Shown: positions 35,217 to 45,261 of the stretch, piece after piece
Layout of the letters: every line of letters begins with the position of its first letter
How positions within the stretch are numbered: the first letter of the stretch is position 1
Notes under the pieces: generated by a model
What the model saw: the letters and a program-made list of their open reading frames with translations, nothing else
What the model was told of the DNA's origin: nothing
The model's database searches: none
NCBI RefSeq assembly: GCF_000430545.1
Contig: NZ_AUMF01000008.1
Coordinates: forward strand, 229,995 to 293,994
Reading direction: 5' to 3'
DNA: 64,000 bases
From: Tenacibaculum ovolyticum DSM 18103
GTDB lineage: Bacteria; Bacteroidota; Bacteroidia; Flavobacteriales; Flavobacteriaceae
Program-made: the position numbers and the translations under genes

Positions 35217-35224
35217 TATTTTTG
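35217..35224 (+). promoter_or_regulatory. -7 promoter box of metG
   Basis: TATTTTTG matches TANNTTTG, 23 nt before the ATG at 35248. The palindrome ATTAAGC-gaagt-GCTTAAT at 35192-35210 lies just upstream, near the -33 position, and could be an operator. Confidence 0.6.
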
Positions 35225-35247
35225 CGCTTTAAATTTTAGGATAAAAA

Positions 35248-37302
35248 ATGAGTACACCAAAAAGATATACAATTACAGCAGCATTACCTTATACAAACGG
35301 ACCAATTCATATTGGTCATTTAGCAGGCGTATATGTTCCTGGAGATATTTATGCACGTTTTCTTCGTCAAAAAGGAAAAGACGTAGCTTACATTTGTGGT
35401 TCTGATGAACACGGTGTTGCAATACCAATGCGTGCAAAAAAAGAAGGTGTTACTCCACAAGATATTATTGATAAGTATCACGGAATCATTAAAAAATCTT
35501 TTGTTGATTTTGGAATTTCGTTTGATAATTATTCTCGTACATCTTCTGAAATTCATCATAAAACAGCCTCAGAGTTTTTTATAAAATTATATAATGATGG
35601 CGAATTTATTGAAGAAGTTACCGAACAGTTATATGATGCAGAAGCAAATCAATACTTAGCTGATCGTTTTGTTGTGGGTACATGCCCAAAATGTGGAAAC
35701 GAAGAAAGCTATGGTGATCAATGTGAAAAGTGTGGTACAAGTCATAACGCTACCGATTTAATCAACCCTAAATCGGCAATTACTGGTAACGTTCCTTCTT
35801 TAAAAGAAACTAAACACTGGTTTTTACCTTTAGATAAACATGAAGATTTTTTACGTAAATGGATTGTTGAAGGACATAAACATGATTGGAAACCTAATGT
35901 TTTAGGTCAATGTAAATCTTGGATTGATGACGGATTACGACCTAGAGCCGTAACCCGTGATTTAGATTGGGGAATTCCTGTTCCTATTGAAGGAGCTGAC
36001 GGAAAAGTATTGTACGTTTGGTTTGATGCACCTATCGGTTATATTTCTGCAACCAAAGAATGGGCTGCTCGCGAAGGTAAAAACTGGGAGGATTATTGGA
36101 AAAAAGACGATACTAAGTTAGTACACTTTATTGGTAAAGATAATATTGTATTTCACTGTCTTATTTTCCCTAGTATGTTAAAGGCACATGGTGATTTCAT
36201 TTTACCAGAAAATGTACCTGCAAACGAGTTTTTAAATTTAGAGGGTAATAAATTATCTACTTCTAAAAACTGGGCGGTTTGGTTACATGAATATTTAGAA
36301 GAGTTTCCTAACCAACAAGATGTGTTACGTTATACCTTAACGGCAAACGCACCAGAGAGTAAAGACAATGATTTTACTTGGAAAGATTTTCAGGCAAAAA
36401 ACAATAATGAGTTAGTTGCTATTTTTGGTAACTTTATAAATCGTGTAGTTGTTTTAACTAACAAATATTATGGTGGGCAGGTCCCACCTGCTGGGGAGCT
36501 ATCTGAGATTGATGAAGACACTTTAGCTACTCTGAAAGAATTCCCTAATGTAATTGCAAAATCTATAGAGCGTTACCGTTTTAGAGAAGCTTCTCAAGAG
36601 TTAATGAATTTAGCGCGTTTAGGTAATAAATACTTAGCAGATGAAGAGCCTTGGAAAATGATTAAGGTTGATGAAGAGCGCACTAAAACAATTATGAATG
36701 TTGCTTTACAAATTGCTGCAGGATTAGCTGTTTTATCAGAACCTTTTTTACCTTTTACTTCTACGAAGTTAAAATCAATTTTAAATATTGATGCTAATTT
36801 AACTTGGGAGGATGTTTCTGAAAAACAAGTTTTAATTGCTGCTGATCATCAAATTAACGAAGCTGAATTATTGTTTTCTAAAATTGAAGATGTTGAAATT
36901 GAAAAACAACTAGCAAAACTAGAAGCTACTAAAAAAGCAAACGAAGCTGAAAACAGAGTTTTAGATCCTCAAAAAGATACTATTGAGTTTGATGATTTCA
37001 CAAAAATAGACATTCGTGTAGGTACAATTATAGAAGCTGAAAAAGTTGCTAAAACTAAAAAGCTTTTAAAACTTACTGTTAATGTTGGTTTAGATACTCG
37101 TACCATTGTTTCGGGTATTGCTGAAAGCTTTAAACCAGAAGCTATTATTGGACAACAAGTAAGTGTTGTTTGTAATTTAGCACCACGTAAATTAAAAGGA
37201 ATAGAAAGTCAAGGAATGATTTTAATGACTGATACTCCTGATGGTAAACTAGCCTTTGTTCAGCCTTCTGAAAAAGTAACTAACGGAGAGTTTATTTCTT
37301 AA
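35248..37302 (+). CDS. metG: Methionine--tRNA ligase with C-terminal tRNA-binding domain
   Basis: A 684-aa class I aminoacyl-tRNA synthetase charging tRNA-Met. The HIGH motif is HIGH (21-24) and the KMSKS-type motif is KLSTSK (335-340). A zinc knuckle has Cys146, Cys149, Cys159 and Cys162. The C-terminal domain (about 580-684, [15 protein letters not shown]) is the Trbp111/EMAP-like tRNA-binding fold found in longer MetRS forms. Length is normal for Bacteroidota. Confidence 0.97.
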   Translation: MSTPKRYTITAALPYTNGPIHIGHLAGVYVPGDIYARFLRQKGKDVAYICGSDEHGVAIPMRAKKEGVTPQDIIDKYHGIIKKSFVDFGISFDNYSRTSSEIHHKTASEFFIKLYNDGEFIEEVTEQLYDAEANQYLADRFVVGTCPKCGNEESYGDQCEKCGTSHNATDLINPKSAITGNVPSLKETKHWFLPLDKHEDFLRKWIVEGHKHDWKPNVLGQCKSWIDDGLRPRAVTRDLDWGIPVPIEGADGKVLYVWFDAPIGYISATKEWAAREGKNWEDYWKKDDTKLVHFIGKDNIVFHCLIFPSMLKAHGDFILPENVPANEFLNLEGNKLSTSKNWAVWLHEYLEEFPNQQDVLRYTLTANAPESKDNDFTWKDFQAKNNNELVAIFGNFINRVVVLTNKYYGGQVPPAGELSEIDEDTLATLKEFPNVIAKSIERYRFREASQELMNLARLGNKYLADEEPWKMIKVDEERTKTIMNVALQIAAGLAVLSEPFLPFTSTKLKSILNIDANLTWEDVSEKQVLIAADHQINEAELLFSKIEDVEIEKQLAKLEATKKANEAENRVLDPQKDTIEFDDFTKIDIRVGTIIEAEKVAKTKKLLKLTVNVGLDTRTIVSGIAESFKPEAIIGQQVSVVCNLAPRKLKGIESQGMILMTDTPDGKLAFVQPSEKVTNGEFIS

Positions 37303-37304
37303 AG

Positions 37305-37360
37305 AAAACAACATTTTAATATATTCGTAGCCTCGCAATAATTTGCGAGGCTTTTTTATT
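37305..37360 (+). terminator. metG terminator, part of a duplicated ~55-bp sequence
   Basis: GCCTCGCAA (37330-37338) pairs perfectly with TTGCGAGGC (37343-37351) around TAAT, followed by six T. The stem and the 25 bp before it recur nearly unchanged at 41333-41387. Confidence 0.9.
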
Positions 37361-37500
37361 ATGTATCACATACTAAATACATATTAGTTTTAAGTTTAGT
37401 TAATCTCTTTATAACTTCCTTAACCTTAAAGTAAGATTTAAAAAATATACTTGTAACTTTCTACTAACTTTTATAAAACTTAATTAGCGGTAAATAGAAA

Positions 37501-37508
37501 TAATTTTG
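37501..37508 (+). promoter_or_regulatory. -7 promoter box of the phytate receptor operon
   Basis: TAATTTTG matches TANNTTTG; its last three bases form the TTG that opens the frame, so the real start is the ATG 22 nt downstream at 37530. Confidence 0.65.
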
Positions 37509-37529
37509 TCAGCAACAAAAATTCACCAA

Positions 37530-40265
37530 ATGAATAAAATATTTCTATTACTTACAGTATTAACTACTTCCATCATTTTTTCTCAAAAAAAAGCTGGAAT
37601 AAAAGGTAGAATCTTAGATGAAAACAATATGCCTTTAACAGGTGCAACCATTATCATTAATTCTGAAAACCACGGAAATTATGCCGATTTTAATGGTTAT
37701 TATGAAGTATTAAATTTAACAAAAGGAGTTTATCAACTTCACGTTTCATTTATAGGTTATCAAACCCTAAGTAAAACAATTACGGTAACCAATACTATTC
37801 AGTTAGAAAACTTCTTTTTAAAACCAAAAACAAACAACTTAGAAGAAGTTATTATTAAAGGAAGTATTACTCGCGGACAAGCCAAAGCTTTAAATCAACA
37901 AAAAAGTAAAGATAATATCACAAATATTATTGCAGCAGATCAAATTGGAAAATTTCCAGACGCAAATATAGGAGACGCCCTAAAAAGAGTTTCGGGTATT
38001 ACAATGCAAAATGACCAAGGGGAAGCACGTGATATTATAATTAGGGGATTAGCTCCACAATTAAACTCAGTAACTTTAAATGGCGATAAAATTCCTTCTG
38101 CAGAAGGTGATAATCGTCGCGTTCAAATGGATTTAATTCCAACCGAAATGATTCAATTAATAGAAGTAAACAAAGCTGTTACTGCAGATATGGAAGGAGA
38201 CGCTATTGGAGGTTCAGTAAATCTTGTTACTCGTTCTGCTCCTGCTAATTTTAGAGCTTATTTAACTGGTTCTTACGGGCAAAACCCTATTCGACAAACT
38301 CCAAACTATAATTTTTCTGCTTTAATAGCTAATAGAATTGCTAATAAAAAATTAGGTTTTGTAATTAATGCCACATATAATTCTAATGAATATGGATCAG
38401 ATAATGTAGAATTTGAATGGGATTCTCCTACTGAAATTAAAGAGCATGATATTCGTCGTTACGATGTTAAACGTAACCGTATGAGTGTAGCTGCCAATTT
38501 AGACTACTCAATAAATCAAAACAGCACCCTATATTTTAAATCAATTTACACCAAACGAAATGATTATGAAAATCGTTATCGCTTGCGCTATAAAAAGAAA
38601 GGTGATGATTATAAAATTTCAAGACAAACCAAAGGAGGTATTAATAATAATGAAAATGATAATACTCGTTTAGAAAGACAAAGTGTTTATAAATTCTCTT
38701 TAGGTGGTGAACACATTATATTTGGTAATATAAAATTAAACTGGAAAACAGGTTTATCAAAAGCAAAGGAAGAACGACCAAATGAGCGTTATATAACATA
38801 TCAAGCTAAACAAGAAGATCCTGATATTGATATTTCTCAAGAAGGATTAAATACTCGTTTTCCTTATTTTACTTCAGCCTCTGGATTCGATAATGACCCT
38901 AGTGAATTTGAATTAGACGAAATTTCTGAAGAAAACAAATATACCGAAGAAAAGAAGTATAGCTCTAAACTCGATATCAAAATACCTTTCAACAATTCTA
39001 GTGATTATAAAAATTCTTTAAAATTTGGTGCTAAAAATAAGTACAAAGAAAAATTAAGAGATAATATTTTTTATGAGTTCGATACTGATGATTTTAGCTC
39101 ATACGAAACACTAGCAACTACACCAAGTGCAAATTATACTTTAAAAGGATTTTTGCCAGGAAGCCAATATAAATCAGGAACATATGCAAGTAGAGAGTTT
39201 TTAGGAGATTTAGATTTAAAAAACGGTGAGTTCGTTTTAGATGAATTTGTACCAGAAAATTACAATGCAAACGAAAATATATTTGCGGCATACGCATTAT
39301 GGAAACAACGTTTAGGTAATAAATTAAGACTTTCAGCTGGTTTACGTGTAGAAAAAACAAATACAGAATACACAGGGTATTCTATTGATATTGAAACGGC
39401 ATCTAATTTAGATGATGTAACAACTATTACACAAACTAAAAATTATACTAATTGGTTACCTAACTTACAAGCAAAATATAATTTTACAAGTAACACTATT
39501 GCTAGAATAGCATGGACAAACACTATAGCACGTCCTAATTATTTCGATTTAGTTCCTTATCGTAATTTAAATAGTGATGATCAAGAAGCTGAATTTGGTA
39601 ATCCGAACTTAAAACCTACCGAATCTATGAATTTCGATTTAATGTTTGAACATTATTTTGCTAATGTTGGTATTATTTCTGTCGGAGGATTTTATAAAAA
39701 TTTAGATAATTTTATTTATGAAATCACAAAAGATGAAGATTTAACAATCGGTGGAACTACAGATACTTACCAAGTAACTCGTCCTTTAAACGGTGGTACT
39801 GCTGAAATATATGGATTTGAAGCGTCAATACAACGAAAATTAAACTTTTTACCAGGTTTCTTACGTAATATTACAGTTTATGGTAATTATACTTATACCG
39901 ATTCAAAAACTACTGGAATTCAAGAAAGAGAAGATGGTTTAGCATTGGCTGGTGCGGTAAAAAATATGATAAATGGTTCTTTAGCTTATGAAACAAATAA
40001 GTTTACATTAAGAGGTTCATTAAATTATGCAGGTGATTATATAGACGAATATGGTAGCGAAACTTTTAAGGATAGGTTCTACGACTCACAATTTTTTGTT
40101 GATATAAATACAAGTTACACCATTACTAAAAATTTACGTGTTTTTGCTGAAGCTAAAAACTTAACCAATCAAGAATTGCGTTTTTATCAAGGAACAAAAA
40201 ATCAAACTATGCAATCAGAATTCTATAATTTTAATTGGAATGCTGGTATAAAATATAATTTTTAA
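37530..40265 (+). CDS. TonB-dependent receptor, probably for phytate or its products
   Basis: A 911-aa TonB-dependent receptor of the TIGR01782 type. Signal peptide (1-19, ending IFSQ), carboxypeptidase-regulatory-like domain (about 22-105, IKGRILDENNMPLTGATI), plug (about 125-240, with FPDANIGDALKRVSGI and MEGDAIGGSVNLVTR) and a barrel ending WNAGIKYNF. The phytase gene begins 3 nt after its stop, so the ligand is probably inositol phosphates (inference). The ATG at 37530 is chosen because the earlier TTG belongs to the promoter box. Confidence 0.88.
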   Translation: MNKIFLLLTVLTTSIIFSQKKAGIKGRILDENNMPLTGATIIINSENHGNYADFNGYYEVLNLTKGVYQLHVSFIGYQTLSKTITVTNTIQLENFFLKPKTNNLEEVIIKGSITRGQAKALNQQKSKDNITNIIAADQIGKFPDANIGDALKRVSGITMQNDQGEARDIIIRGLAPQLNSVTLNGDKIPSAEGDNRRVQMDLIPTEMIQLIEVNKAVTADMEGDAIGGSVNLVTRSAPANFRAYLTGSYGQNPIRQTPNYNFSALIANRIANKKLGFVINATYNSNEYGSDNVEFEWDSPTEIKEHDIRRYDVKRNRMSVAANLDYSINQNSTLYFKSIYTKRNDYENRYRLRYKKKGDDYKISRQTKGGINNNENDNTRLERQSVYKFSLGGEHIIFGNIKLNWKTGLSKAKEERPNERYITYQAKQEDPDIDISQEGLNTRFPYFTSASGFDNDPSEFELDEISEENKYTEEKKYSSKLDIKIPFNNSSDYKNSLKFGAKNKYKEKLRDNIFYEFDTDDFSSYETLATTPSANYTLKGFLPGSQYKSGTYASREFLGDLDLKNGEFVLDEFVPENYNANENIFAAYALWKQRLGNKLRLSAGLRVEKTNTEYTGYSIDIETASNLDDVTTITQTKNYTNWLPNLQAKYNFTSNTIARIAWTNTIARPNYFDLVPYRNLNSDDQEAEFGNPNLKPTESMNFDLMFEHYFANVGIISVGGFYKNLDNFIYEITKDEDLTIGGTTDTYQVTRPLNGGTAEIYGFEASIQRKLNFLPGFLRNITVYGNYTYTDSKTTGIQEREDGLALAGAVKNMINGSLAYETNKFTLRGSLNYAGDYIDEYGSETFKDRFYDSQFFVDINTSYTITKNLRVFAEAKNLTNQELRFYQGTKNQTMQSEFYNFNWNAGIKYNF

Positions 40266-40268
40266 TTG

Positions 40269-41333
40269 ATGAAAAACTTTTTAATACTTAGTATAATATG
40301 TGCAATTTTAGGCGCATGTAAAGCAGAAAAAATACTACATACTAACCCACACTTAAAACCTGTAGTAGCAATAACAGCCAATGCAGAAACTACACCAGTT
40401 ACTTCTTTTGATGATGCTGCTGATGACCCTTGTGTTTGGATAAACCCAAATAACGTAATGCAATCAGTAATTATAGGAACCAATAAAAAAGAAGGTTTAG
40501 AAACCTATAATTTAGATGGTAAACGTTTGGCAACCTATAAAATAGGACGCGTTAATAATATTGATATTCGTAATGGTTTCATTTTAAACGGAAAACCTGT
40601 TTCTGTTGTCACAGGAAGTAATAGAACCTATAATACATTATCTATTTTAATTGTAAAAGAAAACGGAGAGTTACAAGATATTGCGGCACGTTCTATTAAA
40701 TCAACTTTAAAAGAAGTATATGGTTTAGGGATGTATAAAAACCCAAAAGCAAATATTTTTTATGTTTTTATTGTTGGTAAAAAAGGTGGAGTAGAGCAAT
40801 GGGAGTTATTCGAAAGTAACGGAAAAATAGATGCTAAAATTGTTAGAAATATTGTTTTAGGCGGACAAGGAGAAGGTATTGTTGCCGATGATTTTCATGG
40901 AAAAGTATATATAGGTCAAGAAGATAAAGCGCTTTGGAAATATGATGCAGAACCAACTTTATCAAACAACAGAGTAAAAGTTATAGGAACAAGAGACTTA
41001 AATATGAAAGACGATTTTGAAGGTGTAACTTTATATGATTCTGGAAACGGAAAAGGCTATATTTTATTATCTTCTCAAGGAAACAATAGTTACGCAGCTT
41101 TCGATAGAATTACTAATCAATATTTAGGAAGTTTTTCATTAAAAAATGGTATTGTTGATGGTACAAATGACACGGATGGTATTGATGTCACTAGTGTTTC
41201 ATTCGGCGATAAATATCCTAAAGGATTTTTTCTTGCCCAAGACGGAACTAATAATACAGCCAAAGATAGTTTAGCACAAAACTTTAAAATAGTAGATTGG
41301 CGAAAGATAGAAAATGCTTTAAAGCTTAAATAA
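40269..41333 (+). CDS. Phytase (beta-propeller, lipoprotein)
   Basis: A 354-aa beta-propeller phytase (PF02333), a calcium-dependent enzyme releasing phosphate from inositol hexakisphosphate. The lipobox LGAC places lipidated Cys17 at the mature N-terminus, so the enzyme is probably held on an outer membrane leaflet. DDAADDPCVWINP (about 44-56), GLETYNLDGK and NNIDIRNGF are typical. The C-terminal part has DGTNDTDGIDVTSVSFG. It is translated right after the receptor. The ATG at 40269 gives the lipobox; a TTG three bases earlier is ignored. Confidence 0.9.
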   Translation: MKNFLILSIICAILGACKAEKILHTNPHLKPVVAITANAETTPVTSFDDAADDPCVWINPNNVMQSVIIGTNKKEGLETYNLDGKRLATYKIGRVNNIDIRNGFILNGKPVSVVTGSNRTYNTLSILIVKENGELQDIAARSIKSTLKEVYGLGMYKNPKANIFYVFIVGKKGGVEQWELFESNGKIDAKIVRNIVLGGQGEGIVADDFHGKVYIGQEDKALWKYDAEPTLSNNRVKVIGTRDLNMKDDFEGVTLYDSGNGKGYILLSSQGNNSYAAFDRITNQYLGSFSLKNGIVDGTNDTDGIDVTSVSFGDKYPKGFFLAQDGTNNTAKDSLAQNFKIVDWRKIENALKLK

Positions 41334-41387
41334 AAACAATATTTTAATATATTCGTAGCCTCGCAATAATTTGTGGGGCTTTTTATT
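41333..41387 (+). terminator. Phytase terminator, second copy of the metG terminator sequence
   Basis: GCCTCGCAA (41358-41366) pairs with TTGTGGGGC (41371-41379) through two G-U wobbles, then five T. It matches 37305-37360 except for about four positions, and the two stem changes keep the pairing in RNA. Confidence 0.88.
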
Positions 41388-41403
41388 TTAAATAAAGATT
41401 GAC

Positions 41404-42861
41404 ATGAAAAATATACTAGTAATTACATTATATATTACTTGCTTTACCATGTATGGACAAGAAAAACTAACCCAATTTAAAAACACGTTAAGCTTTTCTA
41501 ATTCAAACTTGAAAGATATTTATACATTAGTAAACGATAAAAATGATTTTTTTTCGATTTTTATTACCGATGCTAAAAATGTGTATATCTATGATTTTGA
41601 TAATAATTTTTCTATAAAAGACAAAAAATTATTTAAAAATAAAAGAAGAAAATACAAAGATATTATTGGTTATAGTATCCTTGAAAACGGAGATTACAAA
41701 CTTTACCTTAAGAACAAGAAAAATGATTTTTTAGAAATTCATTTTGACATGGGAAAAAAAAACTCAACAGCTAAAGAATTTAAACTCTTAAGAGACTACG
41801 AAACCTACTTACAATCTGTTACTATTAATAATAAGTTTTACCTTATCTCTAGTTCAAAAAATGTTAATGGATTATATTTTTACACGTTTGGCAGTGGTAA
41901 TCCTAAAAGAAATAAAATAGATGTAAATAAATTAACCTTTTTGTCTTCATCAGGACAAAAAGAAGAACTAATGTCTATCCTAACTAAATCCTTACCCTTA
42001 CTTAAATTTGATGAGAGTACACCGAATTCAATCGAAGTCTCATCTAAAAAACAAAAAATGTATGTTCAAGGCGAAACAATTATTTTCACTCTAAATAATA
42101 ACTCAGAATACACACAACTTGTAAAAGTAGATTTAAAAACATTTACAGCATCATCTTTTAAATTAGAAACTCCATTCAAAGAAATTAAAAGACGTAAAAA
42201 GGAATCTAATTCCTATTTAATAGATAATAATCTTTTTACTGTAACACTTTCAAAGGAAAGGTTTAATTTTAGAATTACAGATTTAACCAATAAGGAAATT
42301 AAAAAAGAGTTTTTAGTTTCAAAAACAGATACTATTAAATTTAAGAACACTCCAATTACAACATCTTATAGTGCGTTTAAAAAGTTTAAAGAATTAAAAA
42401 CAACAAAAAAATTCTTACGAATGATGAGTAATTATGCAAAACCTGCTATCAATGTTCAATTAAACAATAATAAATACTATGTAACTATTGGCGGCTTATT
42501 AGGAGCCCCTTCTACACATAGTGGAAATATAGGAAGTGGAGATATTTTTTCTTTTTCTAACAATATAAATTACAGTTACAATAGTTACATGTATTCCTCT
42601 AATTTTATAAAGTTTTCTAGTATACTTGATGAAAAATTTTCTCACTTAAAAAATGAAAAAACTATTAATGCTTTTGAAAAAATTAAAAATCATTTAGACC
42701 CAGAGAGGGCAAAACTTAAATTTTCTGATTTTTTCAACATACCTTTTAAAGCAGAAAAATACGATACAAGCAACGCTGTTTTTAAATACAAAGATTTTTA
42801 CATCTACATTGATTATAATAAAAAAGAAAAGTCTTTTGAACTTCTAAAATTTACTAATTAA
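41404..42861 (+). CDS. Exported protein of unknown function, paralog 1
   Basis: A 485-aa protein with a signal peptide (1-18, ending MYGQ) and no further membrane helix. It is rich in Lys, Asn and Phe and probably a beta-propeller-like or mostly beta fold judging from repeating strand-like segments (inference). It is a clear paralog of the next gene: both share FKN.L, ADAKNVY-like, KRRK.K..IGYSI, NSIE/NPIE and FKNTPI stretches. No catalytic motif is recognised. It follows the phytase terminator and could be read from its own promoter. Confidence 0.75.
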   Translation: MKNILVITLYITCFTMYGQEKLTQFKNTLSFSNSNLKDIYTLVNDKNDFFSIFITDAKNVYIYDFDNNFSIKDKKLFKNKRRKYKDIIGYSILENGDYKLYLKNKKNDFLEIHFDMGKKNSTAKEFKLLRDYETYLQSVTINNKFYLISSSKNVNGLYFYTFGSGNPKRNKIDVNKLTFLSSSGQKEELMSILTKSLPLLKFDESTPNSIEVSSKKQKMYVQGETIIFTLNNNSEYTQLVKVDLKTFTASSFKLETPFKEIKRRKKESNSYLIDNNLFTVTLSKERFNFRITDLTNKEIKKEFLVSKTDTIKFKNTPITTSYSAFKKFKELKTTKKFLRMMSNYAKPAINVQLNNNKYYVTIGGLLGAPSTHSGNIGSGDIFSFSNNINYSYNSYMYSSNFIKFSSILDEKFSHLKNEKTINAFEKIKNHLDPERAKLKFSDFFNIPFKAEKYDTSNAVFKYKDFYIYIDYNKKEKSFELLKFTN

Positions 42862-42920
42862 AAATCAGACTACATTCATAGTCTTAAAAATTATTATGAA
42901 GCTTTTTTTATCAAAAAACT

Positions 42921-44369
42921 ATGAAAAAAAAACACTTATTTATTCTTATACTAGGGTTTATCTTTGGTTCTTTATCTGCTCAAAATGAAATTTTCAACTT
43001 TAAAAACTCTCTAAAAGAAAATTCTACTGATATTAAAAATGTTATTCCTATTGTAAATAAAGAAAATGGAAACCTTGCTTATTTTATAGCAGATGCAAAA
43101 AATGTATATGCATATAAATTCAATGAAAATTTTGTTTTACAGGATAAACTATCTTCAGAAGAAAAAAGAAGGAAGTTTAAAACATTAATTGGTTATAGTA
43201 TTTCTAAAAATGGTAGTTATAGTGCTTTTCTTACCAACAAGAATAAAAAGAAATTCTTAATGGTTAATTTTTCTTTTTTAAAGAAAAAAACTACTTCAAA
43301 AGAATTCAAGCTTGAATCTAATGGTGAGAAATTTATTCAAACTGCTTCAGTTAAAAACAATTTTTACTTAATTTCTACTAAAACCGGTATTGATGGTCTT
43401 TTTATTTATGAATTCAATGAAAAAGGTACTATAAAAAGAAATAAGATTGATTTATCTCACTTAAAATTCACCTCAAGACTAGGACGAAAAACTAAAATAG
43501 TAAATTTACTTTCCTACTCTAAAAAAGACATTAATAAAATAGATGAAAACTCACCTAATCCAATAGAAATTGTAGCTGATAAGGAAAAAATGTACGTTAG
43601 AAAAAACAAAATAATTTTCACCTTTGATAGTAATAAATCATTTTCACAAGTTCTTATTATTGACTTAAATACATTTAAAGCAACTTCAAAAATATTCAAC
43701 AAACCTCTTCCTGAAATAAAGTCAATTAAAAAGAAGACGAATTCGTTCATTCTTCATAATAATATTTTTGTATTAGCTTCTACAAAAAACGAATTGATTT
43801 TAGATATTATTGATTATGATTCTGGTAAATCGAAAAAAAAACTTACCATTTTTAAAGAAGAACCTATTCTTTTTAAAAATACTCCAATAATTCAAGAAGG
43901 TGGTTACTACGCTAACTATAGAGAGCTGAATAAAACAAAAAAATTTCTCAGAAAGATAAACGCTGGGAAAATAGGAATTTCAGCAAGAAAATATAACGAA
44001 AAATTTCAGCTAACTATTGGTGGTCATACAATACAACACAATTCTGGAATGATGATAGGAAGTATGATTGGAGGAATATCAACTGGAATAGCTATCGCTT
44101 CATTAGGAAATACTACTGTTTTTTTCAACCCAACGCAATTTACCTTTAACGCTACCCTTAACTCAAAATCTACTAGAATAGAATGTCTGTTTGATCAAAA
44201 TTTTAATCATATTAATGGAGAAATTGACAAAAATGTTTTTGACAAAATGCAAAAAGATAATGAAAATTTCACCAATGACATGACAGTTATAAAATATAAA
44301 AACTATTTTATTAAAGGCTCGTATAATAAAAAAATGAAAATGTACACTTTAAAAAAGTATACTGATTAA
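42921..44369 (+). CDS. Exported protein of unknown function, paralog 2
   Basis: A 482-aa protein with a signal peptide (1-20, ending LSAQ), similar along its whole length to the preceding gene product at perhaps a third of positions (by eye). It differs by a Gly/Met-rich hydrophobic stretch (about 375-395, MMIGSMIGGISTGIAIASLG) that the other copy replaces with a Ser/Gly-rich segment. Function unknown. Spacing to paralog 1 is 59 bp, to the next gene 48 bp. Confidence 0.75.
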   Translation: MKKKHLFILILGFIFGSLSAQNEIFNFKNSLKENSTDIKNVIPIVNKENGNLAYFIADAKNVYAYKFNENFVLQDKLSSEEKRRKFKTLIGYSISKNGSYSAFLTNKNKKKFLMVNFSFLKKKTTSKEFKLESNGEKFIQTASVKNNFYLISTKTGIDGLFIYEFNEKGTIKRNKIDLSHLKFTSRLGRKTKIVNLLSYSKKDINKIDENSPNPIEIVADKEKMYVRKNKIIFTFDSNKSFSQVLIIDLNTFKATSKIFNKPLPEIKSIKKKTNSFILHNNIFVLASTKNELILDIIDYDSGKSKKKLTIFKEEPILFKNTPIIQEGGYYANYRELNKTKKFLRKINAGKIGISARKYNEKFQLTIGGHTIQHNSGMMIGSMIGGISTGIAIASLGNTTVFFNPTQFTFNATLNSKSTRIECLFDQNFNHINGEIDKNVFDKMQKDNENFTNDMTVIKYKNYFIKGSYNKKMKMYTLKKYTD

Positions 44370-44417
44370 AAAATATTCACGAGCTATAATTACAATCTTT
44401 TACTTAATATTTCACCT

Positions 44418-45191
44418 ATGAAAAAACTATTTAAACGTGTTTATTTAATCATCAATTTAAAAACAGTTATTATCGCTGGTTTATCTGTTTTATCAACTAT
44501 TGTTTGTTTACATTATCACATTAAAGCAAACTTTCCATTAACATTAATAAGTACGGCTATTGTTTTTCCTATTGTCTTTTCTATTGGTGGTGCGTACAAG
44601 CGTAGAGAGGTTGCTTTAGATGAATATGGATCAATAAAAGCACATGGTAGAGCTTTATATTTTGCAGTAAACCATTGGTTAGAAAATCCTCCTAAAGAAT
44701 TAACTACAGAATTAAAAAAACATTTAAGAGAATTGCTGCAATCTTGTAAGGAAATGTTTACACACCCTATACCAGAATTAGAAAAAAGAGAAAAAGATAT
44801 TTACAATAGCTTTGAAAGCTTATCGTTGTTTATAAAAAAATTAAGAAGCCACGGATTGCCTTCTGGTGAAGCCTCTCGTTCAAATCAATTTTTAAGTAAA
44901 ATGATGATTTCTTTCGAACGCATTAAACATATTTATCAATATAGAACTCCGAGAACATTACGAACCTATAGTGATATTTTCATTGTATTCCTTCCAATTG
45001 TTTACGGTCCTCATTTTGCTGAAAATGCCACAAATTTTAATTACGGATTGCAATTTGCTGTTCCGGTTTTATTTAGTGTTATTTTGGTTGCTTTAGATAA
45101 CATTCAATCGCATTTAGAAAATCCGTTTGACCAACAAGGAGAAGATGATATAGATATTAACGTAGATAAGTTTATTAAAAACTTAGGATAA
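44418..45191 (+). CDS. Membrane protein, bestrophin-like
   Basis: A 257-aa protein with two hydrophobic hairpins, at about 14-33/38-55 and about 188-205/210-232, around a cytoplasmic helical domain. FPIVFSIGGAYKRREVALDEYG (about 49-70) and the overall two-pair layout recall bacterial bestrophin-type anion channels, but the match is by eye and not certain. It ends before a stem-loop shared with the convergent serine hydrolase gene. Confidence 0.6.
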   Translation: MKKLFKRVYLIINLKTVIIAGLSVLSTIVCLHYHIKANFPLTLISTAIVFPIVFSIGGAYKRREVALDEYGSIKAHGRALYFAVNHWLENPPKELTTELKKHLRELLQSCKEMFTHPIPELEKREKDIYNSFESLSLFIKKLRSHGLPSGEASRSNQFLSKMMISFERIKHIYQYRTPRTLRTYSDIFIVFLPIVYGPHFAENATNFNYGLQFAVPVLFSVILVALDNIQSHLENPFDQQGEDDIDINVDKFIKNLG

Positions 45192-45216
45192 TACCCTACC
45201 TCTTTAAAATACATAT

Positions 45217-45253
45217 AACAAACCTCACAAATTTAAAATATATGAGGTTTGTT
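45217..45253. terminator. Stem-loop between convergent genes
   Basis: AACAAACCTCA (45217-45227) pairs perfectly with TGAGGTTTGTT (45243-45253) around a 15-nt AT-rich loop. The T run is weak, so termination efficiency is uncertain. Confidence 0.65.
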
Positions 45254-45261
45254 CGTTTTAA

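Larger units (their letters stand above)
34837..35247. other. Intergenic region between DUF4198 gene and metG
   Basis: No coding frame in 411 bp. It holds the leader hairpin of the DUF4198 gene (34851-34881), an orphan stem (35134-35170), a 7-bp-arm palindrome (35192-35210) and the metG promoter box. Confidence 0.8.

Noticed and set aside
35202..35584. Short frames on both strands around the metG start
   Set aside because: They overlap the metG promoter and its N-terminal catalytic region; shadows.
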